A stretch of DNA of 64,000 bases, from the NCBI GenBank assembly GCA_036172665.1, contig JAYKNF010000013.1, positions 1,674,001 to 1,738,000 on the forward strand, given 5' to 3'. Source of the stretch: Prosopocoilus inquinatus (lineage: Eukaryota > Arthropoda > Insecta > Coleoptera > Lucanidae). Made by a program: the position numbers and the translations under genes. Every line of letters begins with the position of its first letter. Position 1 is the stretch's first letter. The notes below the pieces were generated by a model. It did not search any database. It saw only the letters and a program-made list of their open reading frames with translations, and was not told the origin of the DNA. Positions 31,877-43,201 of the stretch are shown here, piece by piece.

Positions 31877-32008
31877 ATTTGCAGACCATGTATTGTTCTA
31901 ACAAAATTATTATTAAATAATGCCTACCTTTTCATCCTTTGGAAACATGTGCATTTTTTGTTGGTTGTTATTGTTTTTGCATGACGGTATACAACAGTAA
32001 AATACCAT

Positions 32009-32498
32009 TTTTAACAATTTCACTCTTTTACACTTCACAGAATACCACAATAAATATTAAAGTAGTATTTTGTCTTTATATTTGTAGCCAAACAAGTGTT
32101 AAAATTGTAAAACGCACATTAAATACGAGAAAAATACACCATTAACCACACCACAACTTGTGGTTCACTTAAGCAAATTTTCGTATTAATGTCCTGTTTT
32201 ATCAACAATATCACCAAGGATCGCCATCTCGTGTCTCTAGTCACGAACTATAATTTGTATCCCCGCTCAAATGTTTGCACGACCTTGTACATAAGACTTT
32301 CTTACCCATGGGCATACTGACACCTGATGATCAGTGGCACAGGGATTTCATGTTATGTGTAGGGGCAGGAAAATAAATAAAAATATATTTTTGTGCATTA
32401 AATGCAGTATGTTTAAACAATATAGATAATAATAATTATGGATAATATAAATAATAATTAATTTATATTAAGAGATTACATTTTTGACTTTAACGTGT
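32009..32498. other. 5' flank of the P-like gene, unassigned
   Basis: AT-rich, no gene recognised. It contains the second copy of the 24-bp direct repeat (32222-32245). If the P-like element retains a terminal repeat it should lie here, but no inverted partner was found near 23.0-23.4 kb. Confidence 0.4.
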
Positions 32499-32818
32499 GG
32501 TTTATACAGTCGCTAAAACTAATAACTAAACATTAATAACTATCAACTAAGAAATTAAAAGGCCCTACTGATACGAAGCGGTTTATACAACTTCACTAAA
32601 AATTAAGAATTCGTTTATTTCAATTCTTAGTGGAAAAGGCTGGATGACCTTAAATTTGACTGTACTTTCTCTCCAGTTAATATTCCCTCCACGGAATTTT
32701 CACAGCTAGGTGTGCAACGAGCATGCGTAATTTTTGCTTGTATAAACGGAAACTTTTGCATAGTTTTAATTTTAGTTTTAGTTAATTTTTAGTTTTAGTT
32801 TTAGTGACTGTATAAACC
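32499..32818. mobile_element. MITE with GGTTTATACAGTC terminal repeats
   Basis: Left end GGTTTATACAGTCGCTAAAA and right end (reverse complement) GGTTTATACAGTCACTAAAA, 320 bp in all. The subterminal region is rich in AGTTTTAGTTTTA-type repeats. No clear target duplication and no coding capacity; superfamily not assigned. Confidence 0.7.
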
Positions 32819-32984
32819 AAGCATAATAAATGAAGTTAGGAATTAAATGAGGTTAGACTAATTGTTTTTAATAAAATTTGTTACATCTTTTTCAGCAGTT
32901 AATTTACAAAATATTATAATTAATTACAACTAATATTTACACAGGAGTATTTTTCATGTATAAAAGCAATTCCGTAGTGGAGAA

Positions 32985-34500
32985 TTACAATTTCAATGTT
33001 CCGGGTTCACGGCAATCACCATCTTCTTCATCAGAAAACAAATAATCTTCGTCATCTGAATCACCTGTGTTGACCATGAAGTTAAGATTATCGCTAGCAT
33101 TATCAAGTAAATGTTCTGTTTGCATATATTGTTCAACAACTTTGTCAACATGACTGCATATATTAGCCCACACTTCCGGTGTTATAGTTTCAAATTTCTG
33201 CTTGGCTATCTTCATTACGTCATCAAGTCTAAAAGTTGTATTTTTCGAAGCAACATAATTTTTAACTAGGGCTCATATTTTTTCTATTGGGTTGAGTTCA
33301 GGGTGATAAGGTGGTAATCTAAGTACACGAAAATCATGTTTGGCCATTTCAGTATCCAGAATGTATTGGGGATGCTTACTTTTATGCATTTTAATAATAT
33401 CATATAACTCCGGCTTAGTTAGATGAGGATCGTGTGGAATATTTCGCTCTAGTAGCCAGGTAACCATTTCTTTTTTCAAAGATGCAGTAGTTGGATCACG
33501 AATAATTTGTACACTATGATATGATGCATTGTCGATGACTAGAACTCCTCGAGGGGGAAAATACGGTATTAAACCTTCGGCAATCCATTTCATAAAATTA
33601 GTGTGATTCATATCGTCATGGTAGTCACCAGTTTTTGCACCTGTGTAACAATTTATCGTTATATGTATATATTTATAACAAGTCGTACACATTTATAAAA
33701 AATACCTGAACGAAACATTAACAATCCGTTATTCATTTTTCCCTCCAGCATGTAACATTATCAGTCGTGTTCCTTTTGCAATGGGTTTTTTGAAAGAATG
33801 AAGTGAATTGTCAGTCCAGCAGCGTGATACACAATGAGTACTATGAATATACGACTCATCAGTGTACAAAATAGGCCTGCCTTCCCTTCACATATTGTTG
33901 CAGTTGTCGTAAATAAGTGACCCTTTTCAGCCGGATGTCATAAGATTCCAATAGGACAGATCGGTTATCAATGATCTTTTTCCAACTGCAAAAAATCATT
34001 TTATACATAAACAGAAGAAGGATTCTTAACAGAACTATTGTCAAAAATAGGACAAATGAGACTGTTATATTTTTGATTGAAGTCGACAATTGTCTGATGA
34101 AAATTGTAAATAAACGGTTTTTAAATTTTAACCGGACAGAATTATAATTGGACATAGCACTCACACTTGATTACTGCTGCAGATGCATTTAAAATTCTTT
34201 CTGTGCAAGTGTATATTAGGTATATAATAATAATTGTAGTACTTACGAAAATCCCATAGTTTTCAATATTTTCCATAAAGTTGTTAAACCACCTTGAAAA
34301 TCAATTCCTGAGTCAATAATCTTTTGTCGAATAGCTGTAAACAATAATTGATTCAGTTATAGCACTAAACTGTACAAATGCATTTTTACAAAACCTTTTA
34401 AAGTTGGTTGCCTTTTTTCAAGCGAAACAAAATTGTGGATTAGTGTTCGAATTGTCTCAATTTCTCCTTCATGTAATTCACTTTTTGTTTGTAGATGTTT
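32985..34500 (-). pseudogene. DD82E Tc1/mariner-group transposase pseudogene (Sailor type)
   Basis: Exons by GT-AG signals: about 34493-34395 (ELHEGEIETIRTLIHNF, helix-turn-helix), 34334-34247 (DSGIDFQGGLTTLWKILKTM), 33985-33706 (KRVTYLRQLQQY, then ILYTDESYIHS with the first Asp), and 33640-32985. In the last exon VIDNASYH carries the second Asp and NPIE the Glu. Exactly 82 residues separate them, the DD82E spacing described for the Sailor group. Damage: a shift near 33887, an extra A near 33738 (GGK/MNNG), and TGA for Trp right after NPIEKI at about 33270. The acidic C-terminus (DSDDEDYLFSDEEDGD) is intact. First exon and terminal repeats not identified. Confidence 0.83.
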
Positions 34501-34731
34501 TGTTAAAAAAAAAACAAAATTAATTCATCTAAATATTGGTAGGTGAACCTACATTTTTTCCTTGGTCCTCGTTGAACACCAATCGGGATAATTTTTTATC
34601 CACGAGTACACTAAACTTTGTATTTTCGGCAAATTGAACTGCACGCGATGAACGAAAGAGAACAAATAAATTGGTTTTGCCACAAGCAGGCTATTTTAAA
34701 AACCCAGTAATTAAGCCTTTCTCAGAAATCT

Positions 34732-35692
34732 TGCTACCTACCTGTACAGGTATCACAAGTGATCGCCGTGACAGACGTTTCGGCGTCGCCGGTCAGCCCC
34801 AGTGGGATAGGATGGGTTAAAAAACTAAATCTGGACTATCAAACAGTACCAACAAAACAAAATAAAGGCGCCACTTAATTTCTTTTTGGCTATGGGGAAC
34901 CGCGGGAAAAAATTAAGAAAACCACGACTCATCCAAGATACTGTCAATATTCAGTTTTATTAAACGCAATACACAATCATAAAATAAACATAAATTCAAT
35001 GAAACACAGAAAAAAATGTCAAACCAATATAAACTGAAACAATTCGCAAATGCAACGTAATTATCAGTTAAATCTAGCAGCAACAGTGCTAATTACATTA
35101 CTCATACATAAATGCGCTTAAAATAGACGCATCGGTGACTTTAAAGTTGACAGGAGCGGTACGCAAAAATGTCAAACGGCGAATCCAATTAAAGTCAACG
35201 CGCACCGCGTAAATACACGCCTTTATCCGGCAGGAATGCTCGTAAAATAAAACAAAAATAACGAAAGGCAAGCAAACCTTGTCCCTACTCGTTCCGAACG
35301 TCGGTCGGCGTGTTGGGCAGCTCCAAGGGGGTACGTTAAGGCTCACGGGACCGTGCAGATGCGGTGAACGGCCACAAATACCGTGAATTCTTAACGAATG
35401 CGGCGCAGAGGTAAGGGTACCCCTGAACTAAAGCCTGTAAGGAAGGAAGATACGCGATAGAAAGTTTTGAAGCGAAACAGAACAAACAACGAATGGGCTC
35501 ACCTGTTCGCAGAACTACTTGGAAGGGAACAGGCGTAGACAATACGAGTGTATTAATTTTTCTCTCGGCACAACAGATTAATCCAGCCATAAAGCTGTTG
35601 ATGAATTCCCCAACATCAATTTTGGGCGAAAACACAAACAAAAAAACACACCAACGCGAGACGTGTTGTTGCATCGAGAAGTACGGGGTCAA
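34732..35692 (-). repeat. Gypsy A 3' LTR
   Basis: Plus-strand start TGCTACCTACCTGTACAGGT. A minus-strand polyadenylation signal AATAAA lies near 34958. Matches 41982-42937 along its length (for example GACAGACGTTTCGGCGTCGC and AACGCGAGACGTGTTGTTGC) and loses the match after CAATTCTGTTCTGAA at about 35700. Confidence 0.8.
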
Positions 35693-37188
35693 TTCTGTTC
35701 TGAAAAATCGCTTCGTGCAGGCGAACGAAAAAGAGATGGGGTTAGAAAAAAGAAGAGATAGAATGCCTCCGCCAACCGCGACAGAATCTTACGTCAACGA
35801 GGACCAATGGGCTTAAATACCGGGGTTCAATTTCTGTATAGCTTTCCTGAGAAAGAAATCGCTGATTTCACAATATGTTGCAATAATGCGTAAAAATAAA
35901 ATGCTAAATAAAGAATCTATGTGACCGAAAAATTAACTTTCGAAACCCAAATTTTCCTTATCCTAATTTTTACAGGAAAACAAATAGCACTGAGGAATTA
36001 CTTTGAAAGCAAATCGCCGGGCGGTCTGCGAAAATATTTCACGGGGAGCAATATACAGGGTGATTCGGGGTCGGACAGAAATTGAACGGTAACAATCCCC
36101 CTCTTACTACGGTAGAAATTTTGCCACAGGTAAAATTTCTATGGTAGGCCAGATGAAAAGGGTCCTAAGACCAAAAGCACAAGTTGAACGACCAAGATCT
36201 GCAGCGAGACAAGAAAGGAGCAAAGATATGCAGGGAACAAAAAGAAACGGGGGGGGGGGGGGGGGTAATGACAAATGGGGCGACCCAAACGGACGGACAA
36301 TAAACGCGGACGGAAACTCATAGTCAAAGACTGCGGGAAAAATACACAATAAACGACGAAAAATTCGGCCAAGCCGCGGGAAAAATTCAAACCAAAACGG
36401 AATTCGGCCGGAGCAGTGGACAAAACAAAGAAATCACAACCGGGTGGTTTTCCTACTATAGAAAAAGTAAACTGAAGAAAGTCGAATCCGGGTAATAAAA
36501 AAAAATTCGAGATGAACAAGTCTCAAAAGGACACCCAAAAAGATAGAGGTTAAAGGGGGAAGGGGAAAGAAAGAGAGAAGTTGAGGAAGACAGACGACAG
36601 GAAAGTAAAAGTCCTCCAATCGGAACACACCATACTACAGTCCTGGCTCCTCTGAGGAACATCCGATAGCGGTACGTCAGAGAGAGAGGGCAAGCGATAC
36701 CTTCACGGGATCCAGCACGCTTGGAACTCCCACATTCTCTGGCGGGTGCTAAGAGATATCCCAGAGTCGGCAGGGCCGAGCTGATTAATCCGAAAGGGGA
36801 AGAGTTAGAGTAGAAGAAAGGGTGAAACAAGAAGAAAGGAAAGCAATATGCATGTGGATAGAGGCATCTCACGTCACAATCGCGAGGCCTGCCAGACGTC
36901 ACTCATAGCGAAGTTCACGAAAAGAGAAGGCAAGAAGAGTCTTCACGAGATCCGACTCTCTTGTCATTCCCACAACTTCCGGAAACTGCAAGGCGACTTC
37001 TCGCAAACGACGAGACTGATCGAAAAGTACCTCCATCACACGTGAACATCCGAAGACGTTCAATTCCAAAGGTGTTAGAGGAGTTGGGACTGAATCTTTT
37101 AGGAGCCTTTTACTCCACGCAGAAGATACGTCGGGAGAATTCTAAGGGACCCATCCCGCAGGCCGAGAAAAAAAAGAAGCAAGCAAAT
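35693..37188 (-). other. Gypsy A 3' internal region, no gene recognised
   Basis: Lies between the integrase frames and the 3' LTR. Open frames at 36107-36902 on the minus strand are pyrimidine-rich and match no env or other family I know. It contains a run of about 17 Gs near 36250, an imperfect 16-bp hairpin with arms CTACGGTAGAAATTTT and AAAATTTCTATGGTAG near 36106-36150, and a duplicated motif TTCACG(G/A)GATCC near 36699 and 36940. A TACAGGGTGATTCGGGG sequence at about 36055 looks like one end of a mariner-type MITE without a partner. Confidence 0.45.
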
Positions 37189-40112
37189 CTACCCATCAGG
37201 GGGATCAGGTTTGAGATGTTCAGTGTTCCATGTACCAGGAAGTATGTTACCATCAAGGTCCTTAAGTTCGTAAGTGTCCGTGGACACACGTCGATAAACA
37301 AGGAAGGGCCCAACAAACTTATCGGCCAGCTTGGCCGCGAAATGCTTGGAAGCATCGGACAACACAAAAGTTTTACGCCACACCCGCTGTTCGGGTTGGT
37401 AAACTACCTTTCGCCTACGAAGATCACAACGACCCTTGGCCTTCTCATAGGCTTTCTGAAACCTTCCTTGAACTTCCTTATAAAGAACCGCAAACTTGCC
37501 GGTACGAGATTGAAGATCCGTCGGATCTTGAGGAACAACTTCCAGGGGTTCATTCTTTTCGGGGTTAGGATTCGGGGTCAAACTACCCTTAAGACACATT
37601 TCACGTCCAAAATTCAGGAAATATGGAGTCACACCAGTAACCTCATGACGCACGTTCTCAAAGCACGTGCAACCTTAGGCAAGAAGAGATCCCACTTACG
37701 ATGATCTTCCGCCACATAGGCAGTCAACATAGACTTAATAACGCGGTTCACGCGTTCGACAGGGTTTGCTTTTGGATGATAGTACGACGTGTACGCTGCG
37801 GGTACCTGATATGCCGTCAGGTGTTTTTGATATTCCTTAGACTTAAATTGGACTCCATTATCAGAAGTAATGGTGCGAGGTACACCAAAGACGAGAAAGA
37901 TGTTTTCCTCGATATGCTGGACGATCTTAGGGGCAGTGGCCTTTCGAAGGGGGAAACATAGGGTGAACTTACTGAAGCAATCCGTTGCCACCAAAATGTA
38001 CTGGTACACTCGAGAAGATCTAGGCAGGGGACTAACAAGATCGATACTAATGACCTCCCAAGGACGTGTGATTTTCGAGTGACCTCCTATTAGGCCAGTT
38101 TTCTCGGGTTTGGTACGAAGACACGTCTGACACCGGTGGATATACTTTATCACATCAGCATGCATTTTTGGCCAATAGTACATTTGAATGATCCGATTAA
38201 AGGTCTTATAGATTCCCAGATGAACACTAGTTGGGGAATCGTGTAATTCCTGAAGAATTTTCAACCGAGATTCCTTCCGAACAACGGGCTTCCATTGAGG
38301 TTCTTCCTCAGATATACGATAGCAAGTGTTCCTAACAAACTTGTATATTACTTTTCCCTCCACTCTAAAATTTGGAAATTTTTCGGGAGTCGATTGAATT
38401 TTTTTCAGAAGATTTAAGTACCAACTATCTTTGATATTTTCATAATCGATGGAATCGATCACAGGAACAGCACGTAAAAGCATGTCAGGGACAACGTGAT
38501 CTTTCCCTTTTCGATGCACAACACTGAAGTCATACTGTTGGAGGCGCACGGCCCATCGACACAAACGACCAGAGGGATTCTGAAGTCGGTTCAACCATAA
38601 CAGGGAATGATGATCGGTAATAACAGTGAAGTGTGAACCTTCAACATAAGGCCTAAGTTCATAACATTGCAAGAAGTTCTTTTTCCGTGGTGGAATAGTT
38701 GCGTTCGGTACGGGTTAAAGAACGACTCAAATAACAAATGACCTTCTCACCTTCCTCCTGTTGTTGAGTGAGTACAGCTCCGACACCATAGTCTGACGCA
38801 TCGGTTTGAACGACAAATTCCTTAGAAAAATCAGGGCACGATAAGACTGGAGCAGAAACCAGATGCTCACGAATCTTTTCCCAAGCGTCATCGCAGGTCT
38901 CATCCCAACGATGCTTAGAATTTTTCTTAAGGAGATTAGTCAGAGGAGCAATAATGGTTGAAAAGCCGGGAATAAATCTGCGATACCATGAGGCAGTTCC
39001 TATTAGACGACGGACTTCCCTGACAGTTGTTGGTTTTGGCATCTGTAAGATGGATTGAACTTTTTCAGGGTCAACATGGAGTCCGTGTCGATCTACCACG
39101 TAGCCTAGGTATTTCAGTTCGCTCAGGCAGAACTTACACTTGTCCTGATTCAGGGTTAGTCCCGCCTCCGTCAGGCGTTTATGGACTTCGGAAAGTAAAA
39201 GATCACACAATCTAGGAACCTTTGCCATGTTCCAGGAGAATTATGCAACCCAAACGGCATTCGACGGAACTGATACAACCCGCGATTCGGAACGGTAAAA
39301 GCAGTGTACTGACGAGAACTTTCAGCCACAGGGATTTGCCAACATGCAGACTTGATGTCTAGGAATGATAAATATTTAGCATTCTTTAGCTTATCCAAGG
39401 TGTTGGACACATATGGAAGAGGATATGCGTCTTTCGTGGTTACCTGGTTCAACTTCCGGTAGTCTACGCAGAAGCGGACTGAACCATTCTTTTTAGGAAC
39501 CAGTAGGATCGGTGAAGACCAAGCACTCTTAGATTTTTCGACAATACCTCGTTCCAATATGTCGTCAAGTTCCTTATTCCCCATCGTTTGCCTTGCCGGG
39601 GAAATGGGGTAATAACGTTGTTTTATGGGTGGGCTATCAGTATGAATAACGTGTTCCACCAATTTAGTACAACCCAATTCACGACCTTTTGAATTGGCAA
39701 ACAGCTGATCTGTCAAACTACCTAGTTGTTCTTCTTGGGAGTCAGTCAGATGACACCAGGAGGTGACATGTTCAAGAGAAGCGACAGATTCATGACCAAA
39801 CGACCATTCTCCAGAACGTAAATCAGGAACGATGCCCATCAGCTTCCAGAAGTCAGCTCCCAAAATTAGTGAATGAGGCAATTCAGGGACAACGAGTATG
39901 TCGATGATCTTAACTCGATTGCGAAGTTGGATAGGGGTAGCCACGTTACCAGGACTACTACAGGGCTGTCCATTTGCAACAGTACACGAAGTCACGTGCC
40001 TTGTGAATGGCAGGTTTACGGTTTGAAGAATTTCCCATCCTGTCTTCCCAACAATTGTGCGAGATGCACCGGAATCAAGGAGACCCAAGAAAGGGATTCC
40101 TAAGATGGACAC
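37189..40112 (-). pseudogene. Gypsy A pol pseudogene (protease-RT-RNase H-integrase)
   Basis: Protease near 40090 has LLDSGASRTIVG (DSGA active site). RT has PKKNGSVRFCVDYRKLNQVT and FLDIKSACWQIPVAE. The part that should hold the catalytic YLDD box is deleted at about 39215, with WQRFLDCVI joined out of frame to LLSEVHKRLTEAGLTL, so RT cannot work. RNase H follows (VVQTDASDYGVGAVL); a shift near 38665 leads to ITDHHSLLWLNRL. Integrase has ISIDLVSPL, TSDNGVQFKS and NPVERVNR (DDE intact). Another shift near 37640 precedes the C-terminal part (KLADKFVGPFLVYRRVS, then LPGTWNTEHLKP). Confidence 0.88.
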
Positions 40113-40221
40113 AGATAAGTAGGGTCATTCTGAGCATGAGCAAGGACAAAGTTGAGTACGGACTGAATTGTCAAGACTTCGATCGGTTTTGAAACTCGGA
40201 AACAACGCACTAGCCGATCAT

Positions 40222-41616
40222 CTACAGCGTCGGTCGGGAGTTTCTTGAGCACTTTGGACAAGTCTTGGTGGTGACGTTAGGACGTCCACATTGATAACAA
40301 TGTCTCCTAAGAGGTTCAGGGCATTCGTGAGATAAATGTCCTACCTTCTGGCAATTCCAGCCCTTCAAAGACTTACTCGATTTGGGTGGTTCTACTTTAC
40401 ATTCCGCAACCATGGGCGTACTAGTCTGGACATAAGCTAAATCAGGTTCTAGGGTTGCATTCTTACGAGGGGGAGGAGTATAAGCCTCTACAGCAGATTT
40501 TCTCGCTTCCAGCTGCCTACCCAATTTTAATAAATGAGCTGATGTAACCTCCACTAGACCTAATTGGCGTTGGTAAAAAGGGACGATATTGTTCAGCAAA
40601 ATTTTTATTTGTACTGTTTCATTAACAGGGATGCTCAACCGGTTAAATAAATCTAACATGACCGAAATGTTAATACCCATTGACTCATCGGGGCCTTGTG
40701 TTCGTTTTTTAATCCTCGAAAGTCGATCGTCATAATTGTGAGGTTGGAATTCGTCCCGAAGATTTTGGACGAGAGTGGACCAGTCACTATAGAATTTTTT
40801 ATTCGCTCGAAACCAAACCAGGGCCTTGTCTCTAAAAAGGTCAGACGCTGAGGCAAAAAGATTGGCTTCCGAAACGTTACGTGACACCTGTAATTCATTC
40901 ACGCGTTCCAGAAAAGCGCTAAGCGGCAAGATCTTATTTCCATTATATGTCAAACCCCACTTAGAAACGGGTACCGATTTGATTTCGGGTAAAGTTACAG
41001 GGCATACCGTATTCCTGTGCGAGGGTGATTCAATGTTAAGCAGGGGTGAGATTGCTTTTGGCGAAGAATTCGCGCTAGGGGCAACATTATGATCAGGGCC
41101 AATACATGACACGGTTAAAGGGTCGTTTTGAAATTGGTCCGCAATGGCTGTCAAGTCAAGTAAAGGGGATACTGGGACCTTAACGATTTCCGTCTCCTTT
41201 GTCGTCCAGTTCAATGTCATTTGCTCAAAATCGAACGCGAGCTCGTCTAATATTCGTACGATGTCTTTACGCTGCTTTGTCTCGTCATTGTTCAATGGTT
41301 GAGAGCGTTGAGCTCGTCCGATGGCATGTGCCAATTTAGTAGAAATTTTATCGATAATGCAAACAGCAGTCGAATCAGGGAGAGAATCTATTAAACAGCG
41401 GATTTCGCTAATTTTTTCACGTAGGGCGGATACGTCTTCGTCGAAAGTCACATCGTAAGTCGGTAAAGGGAGGCGTAAATCTTTTTCTAAACGAAGTTGT
41501 CGCCTTAAGTTCGCATGTTTTTGCGCAACCGTACCTTCGGTTTGTACACCCCTTAACGATATTTCATAATTTAACTCCTCAGAGTTAAGGCGGTCTGGTA
41601 ACAATTTAAATTCCAT
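40222..41616 (-). CDS. Gypsy A gag polyprotein
   Basis: 464-codon open frame from the ATG at 41616, just inside the 5' end. The N-terminal part is helical and charged. The central part (ALVWFRANKKFYSDWSTLVQ, LRDEFQPHNYDDRLSRIKKR) is the retrotransposon gag core. The C-terminus has CCHC-like knuckles: GWNCQKVGHLSHEC, where the first zinc-binding Cys is replaced by Gly, then CYQCGRPNVTTKTCPKC. It forms the capsid and binds element RNA. Protease follows about 110 bases downstream in another frame, with at least one extra shift. Open but with a damaged knuckle. Confidence 0.82.
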   Translation of the reverse strand: MEFKLLPDRLNSEELNYEISLRGVQTEGTVAQKHANLRRQLRLEKDLRLPLPTYDVTFDEDVSALREKISEIRCLIDSLPDSTAVCIIDKISTKLAHAIGRAQRSQPLNNDETKQRKDIVRILDELAFDFEQMTLNWTTKETEIVKVPVSPLLDLTAIADQFQNDPLTVSCIGPDHNVAPSANSSPKAISPLLNIESPSHRNTVCPVTLPEIKSVPVSKWGLTYNGNKILPLSAFLERVNELQVSRNVSEANLFASASDLFRDKALVWFRANKKFYSDWSTLVQNLRDEFQPHNYDDRLSRIKKRTQGPDESMGINISVMLDLFNRLSIPVNETVQIKILLNNIVPFYQRQLGLVEVTSAHLLKLGRQLEARKSAVEAYTPPPRKNATLEPDLAYVQTSTPMVAECKVEPPKSSKSLKGWNCQKVGHLSHECPEPLRRHCYQCGRPNVTTKTCPKCSRNSRPTL

Positions 41617-41716
41617 CGTAAATACGTAATAAGCAACAAGAAAAATATCTTGGAATGAGTACGTTATGTCAACAAATCAAAACGGAACAAACACAATAAA
41701 ATCCAACAAAAACTGG

Positions 41717-41735
41717 CCTCACGTGTCAGGCGCCA
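41717..41735 (-). other. Gypsy A primer-binding site
   Basis: On the minus strand TGGCGCCTGACACGTGAGG lies just inside a copy of the LTR end. It starts with TGG, complementary to a tRNA 3' CCA. The priming tRNA was not identified. Confidence 0.6.
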
Positions 41736-41739
41736 AACT

Positions 41740-41981
41740 TGCTACCTACCTGTTCGGACAAGTTTTAGTGGTTTCTTTAAGCTTACCACGACGGAAAGAC
41801 TGTTTCTGAATGGGACTTGTGCACTTGCTCTAAAAATGTTCTTCCTTTTTGCAGTTTCAGCAGCTTTTATTCTTACCTGATTGCCTAGATGGTTTTGAAT
41901 TTGGCTCGATTTCTTCGCAGGCGACAGGGGCAGGAATATTTGCACTAACGTAGGCTAAATTTGGTTTTAAAAAGTGTACCT
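41740..41981 (-). pseudogene. Rearranged LTR end plus gag zinc-knuckle fragment
   Basis: Starts with the LTR-end sequence TGCTACCTACCTGTTC, then switches into a minus-strand gag fragment (KNIFRASAQVPFRNS in one frame; knuckle-like CKKEEHF and TTKTCPNR in others) that resembles but is not identical to the Gypsy A gag knuckles. The full LTR begins afterwards at 41982. The junction falls in GAACAGGTAGG, a word also present in the LTR end, consistent with recombination or template switching at short homology between related Gypsy elements. Confidence 0.6.
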
Positions 41982-42937
41982 TGCTACCTACCTGTTCAGG
42001 TATCACAAGTGATCACCGTGACAGACGTTTCGGCGTCGCCGGCCAGCCCCAGTGGTATAGGGTGGGTTAAAAAACTAAATCTGGACTATCAAACAGTACC
42101 AACAAAACAAAAAAAGGCGCCACTTAATTTCTTTTTGACTATGGGGAACCGCGTGAAAAAATTAAGAAAACCACGACTCATCCAAGATACTATCAATATA
42201 CAGTTTTATTAAATAGCGATTAACAAACATGAAACAAACACAAATTATATAAAACACCAGAAAATGTTAAACCAGTAACAAAAAAAGAATTCGCAAATGC
42301 GCCTTAATTAACAGTTGAATCCAGCAGCAACAGCGATAATTACATTATTCATGCAAAAATGCGCTTAAAATAGACGCAACGGTGATTTTAGAGTTGACAG
42401 GAGCGTTACGCAAAAAAATGACAAACGACGAATCCAATTAAAGTCAACGCGCGCCGCATGAATACACGCCTTTATTCGGCATCAATGCACGTAAATAAAT
42501 AACGAAAGGTAAGCAAACCTTGTCCCTACTCGTTCTGAGCGTCGGTCGGCGTGTTGTGCAGCTCCAAGGGGATAGGTTGATGCTCAGGGGACCGTGCAGA
42601 TACGGAGAATGGCCACAATACGGCGTATTCTTAACGAATACGGCGCAGAGGTAAGGGTACCCCTAAAGCCTGTAAGGAAGGAAGATACGCGATAGAAAGA
42701 TTCGAAGCGAGTCAGATAATCAACGAATTCGCAGATATGTTCGCAGAACAACCTGGAGGAGAATAGGCGTACACAATACGAGTGTATTAATTTCCTCTCG
42801 GCTCAACATATTAATCCAGCAAAACAGCTTTTGATGAATTCCCCAACATCAATTTTGGCCGAAAACACACACAAAAGACACCAACGCGAGACGTGTTGTT
42901 GCACCGAGAAGTGCGGGGTCAATTGCGTTCTGAACAG
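41982..42937 (-). repeat. Gypsy A 5' LTR
   Basis: Partner of 34732-35692, starting TGCTACCTACCTGTTCAGGT on the plus strand and losing similarity after GTTCTGAACA. Its outer neighbour is the remnant of a hAT-like element at 43025. Confidence 0.78.
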
Positions 42938-43201
42938 GGTTGTCAGATATTTCAGAGACTAACGCGCCAAATCAACTACTTCAAAGCGCCATTTTCAAAT
43001 AAAAAGCGCCAATACCAGCTAATACAGGGACATCATTATAATTCGTCCAGAAAAAACTACTTTCCATAGACGTGATGCCAAAAGTTTCATTCACTGTCAT
43101 AAATAGGGTGAAGTTGGATCATTCCTTAACCTCACTTATACACCAGCTATTTCAAATAAAATATAATTTTAATTATTTATTGTTTAAATGAATGTTAATA
43201 A

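Larger units (their letters stand above)
27049..32008 (-). pseudogene. P-element-like (THAP9-type) transposase pseudogene
   Basis: P-type transposase with an N-terminal THAP zinc finger. Exons by GT-AG signals and phase: 32008-31928 (MVFYCCIPSCKNN), 31348-31162 (VCDIHFSQEEK, completing C2CH), 31072-30833, and 29389 onward. A small intron of about 75-80 bp interrupts the last part near 28150-28225 (GRLG joins SQHMPPRA). The catalytic region shows FDEIALEPS (Asp), IVCDQSSAN (Asp) and DPVENFFGRIRSH (Glu). Lesions: one extra A in an A run at 29130-29140, TAA for CAA near 28274 (VAA*VLSQ), and a 10-bp tandem duplication AATTAGCTGY near 27714-27733 that shifts the frame. Introns 1 and 3 hold foldback MITEs. 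Element ends not found. Confidence 0.87.
34732..42937 (-). mobile_element. Gypsy A: degenerate LTR retrotransposon
   Basis: Gypsy/Ty3-type element in order gag, protease, RT, RNase H, integrase on the minus strand, bracketed by related LTRs of about 960 bp (34732-35692 and 41982-42937). The LTRs differ by many substitutions and small indels, so the copy is old or a mosaic. No matching target duplication (left flank AATCT, right flank GGGTT). Between the primer-binding site and the right LTR lies an extra 240 bp containing a gag fragment from a relative, so the 5' end is rearranged. Confidence 0.82.

Noticed and set aside
23187..32245. 24-bp direct repeats as LTRs or a target duplication
   Set aside because: Too short for LTRs, too long for the known duplications of the P element or the LINE, and not located at recognised element ends.
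36107..36902. Overlapping minus-strand frames as a possible env gene of Gypsy A
   Set aside because: Composition is Phe/Pro/Ser/Leu-rich from pyrimidine-rich DNA. No signal peptide, fusion or glycosylation pattern distinguishes them.
34732..42937. 5-bp target duplication for Gypsy A
   Set aside because: Left flank AATCT and right flank GGGTT do not match, and the right LTR edge is uncertain.
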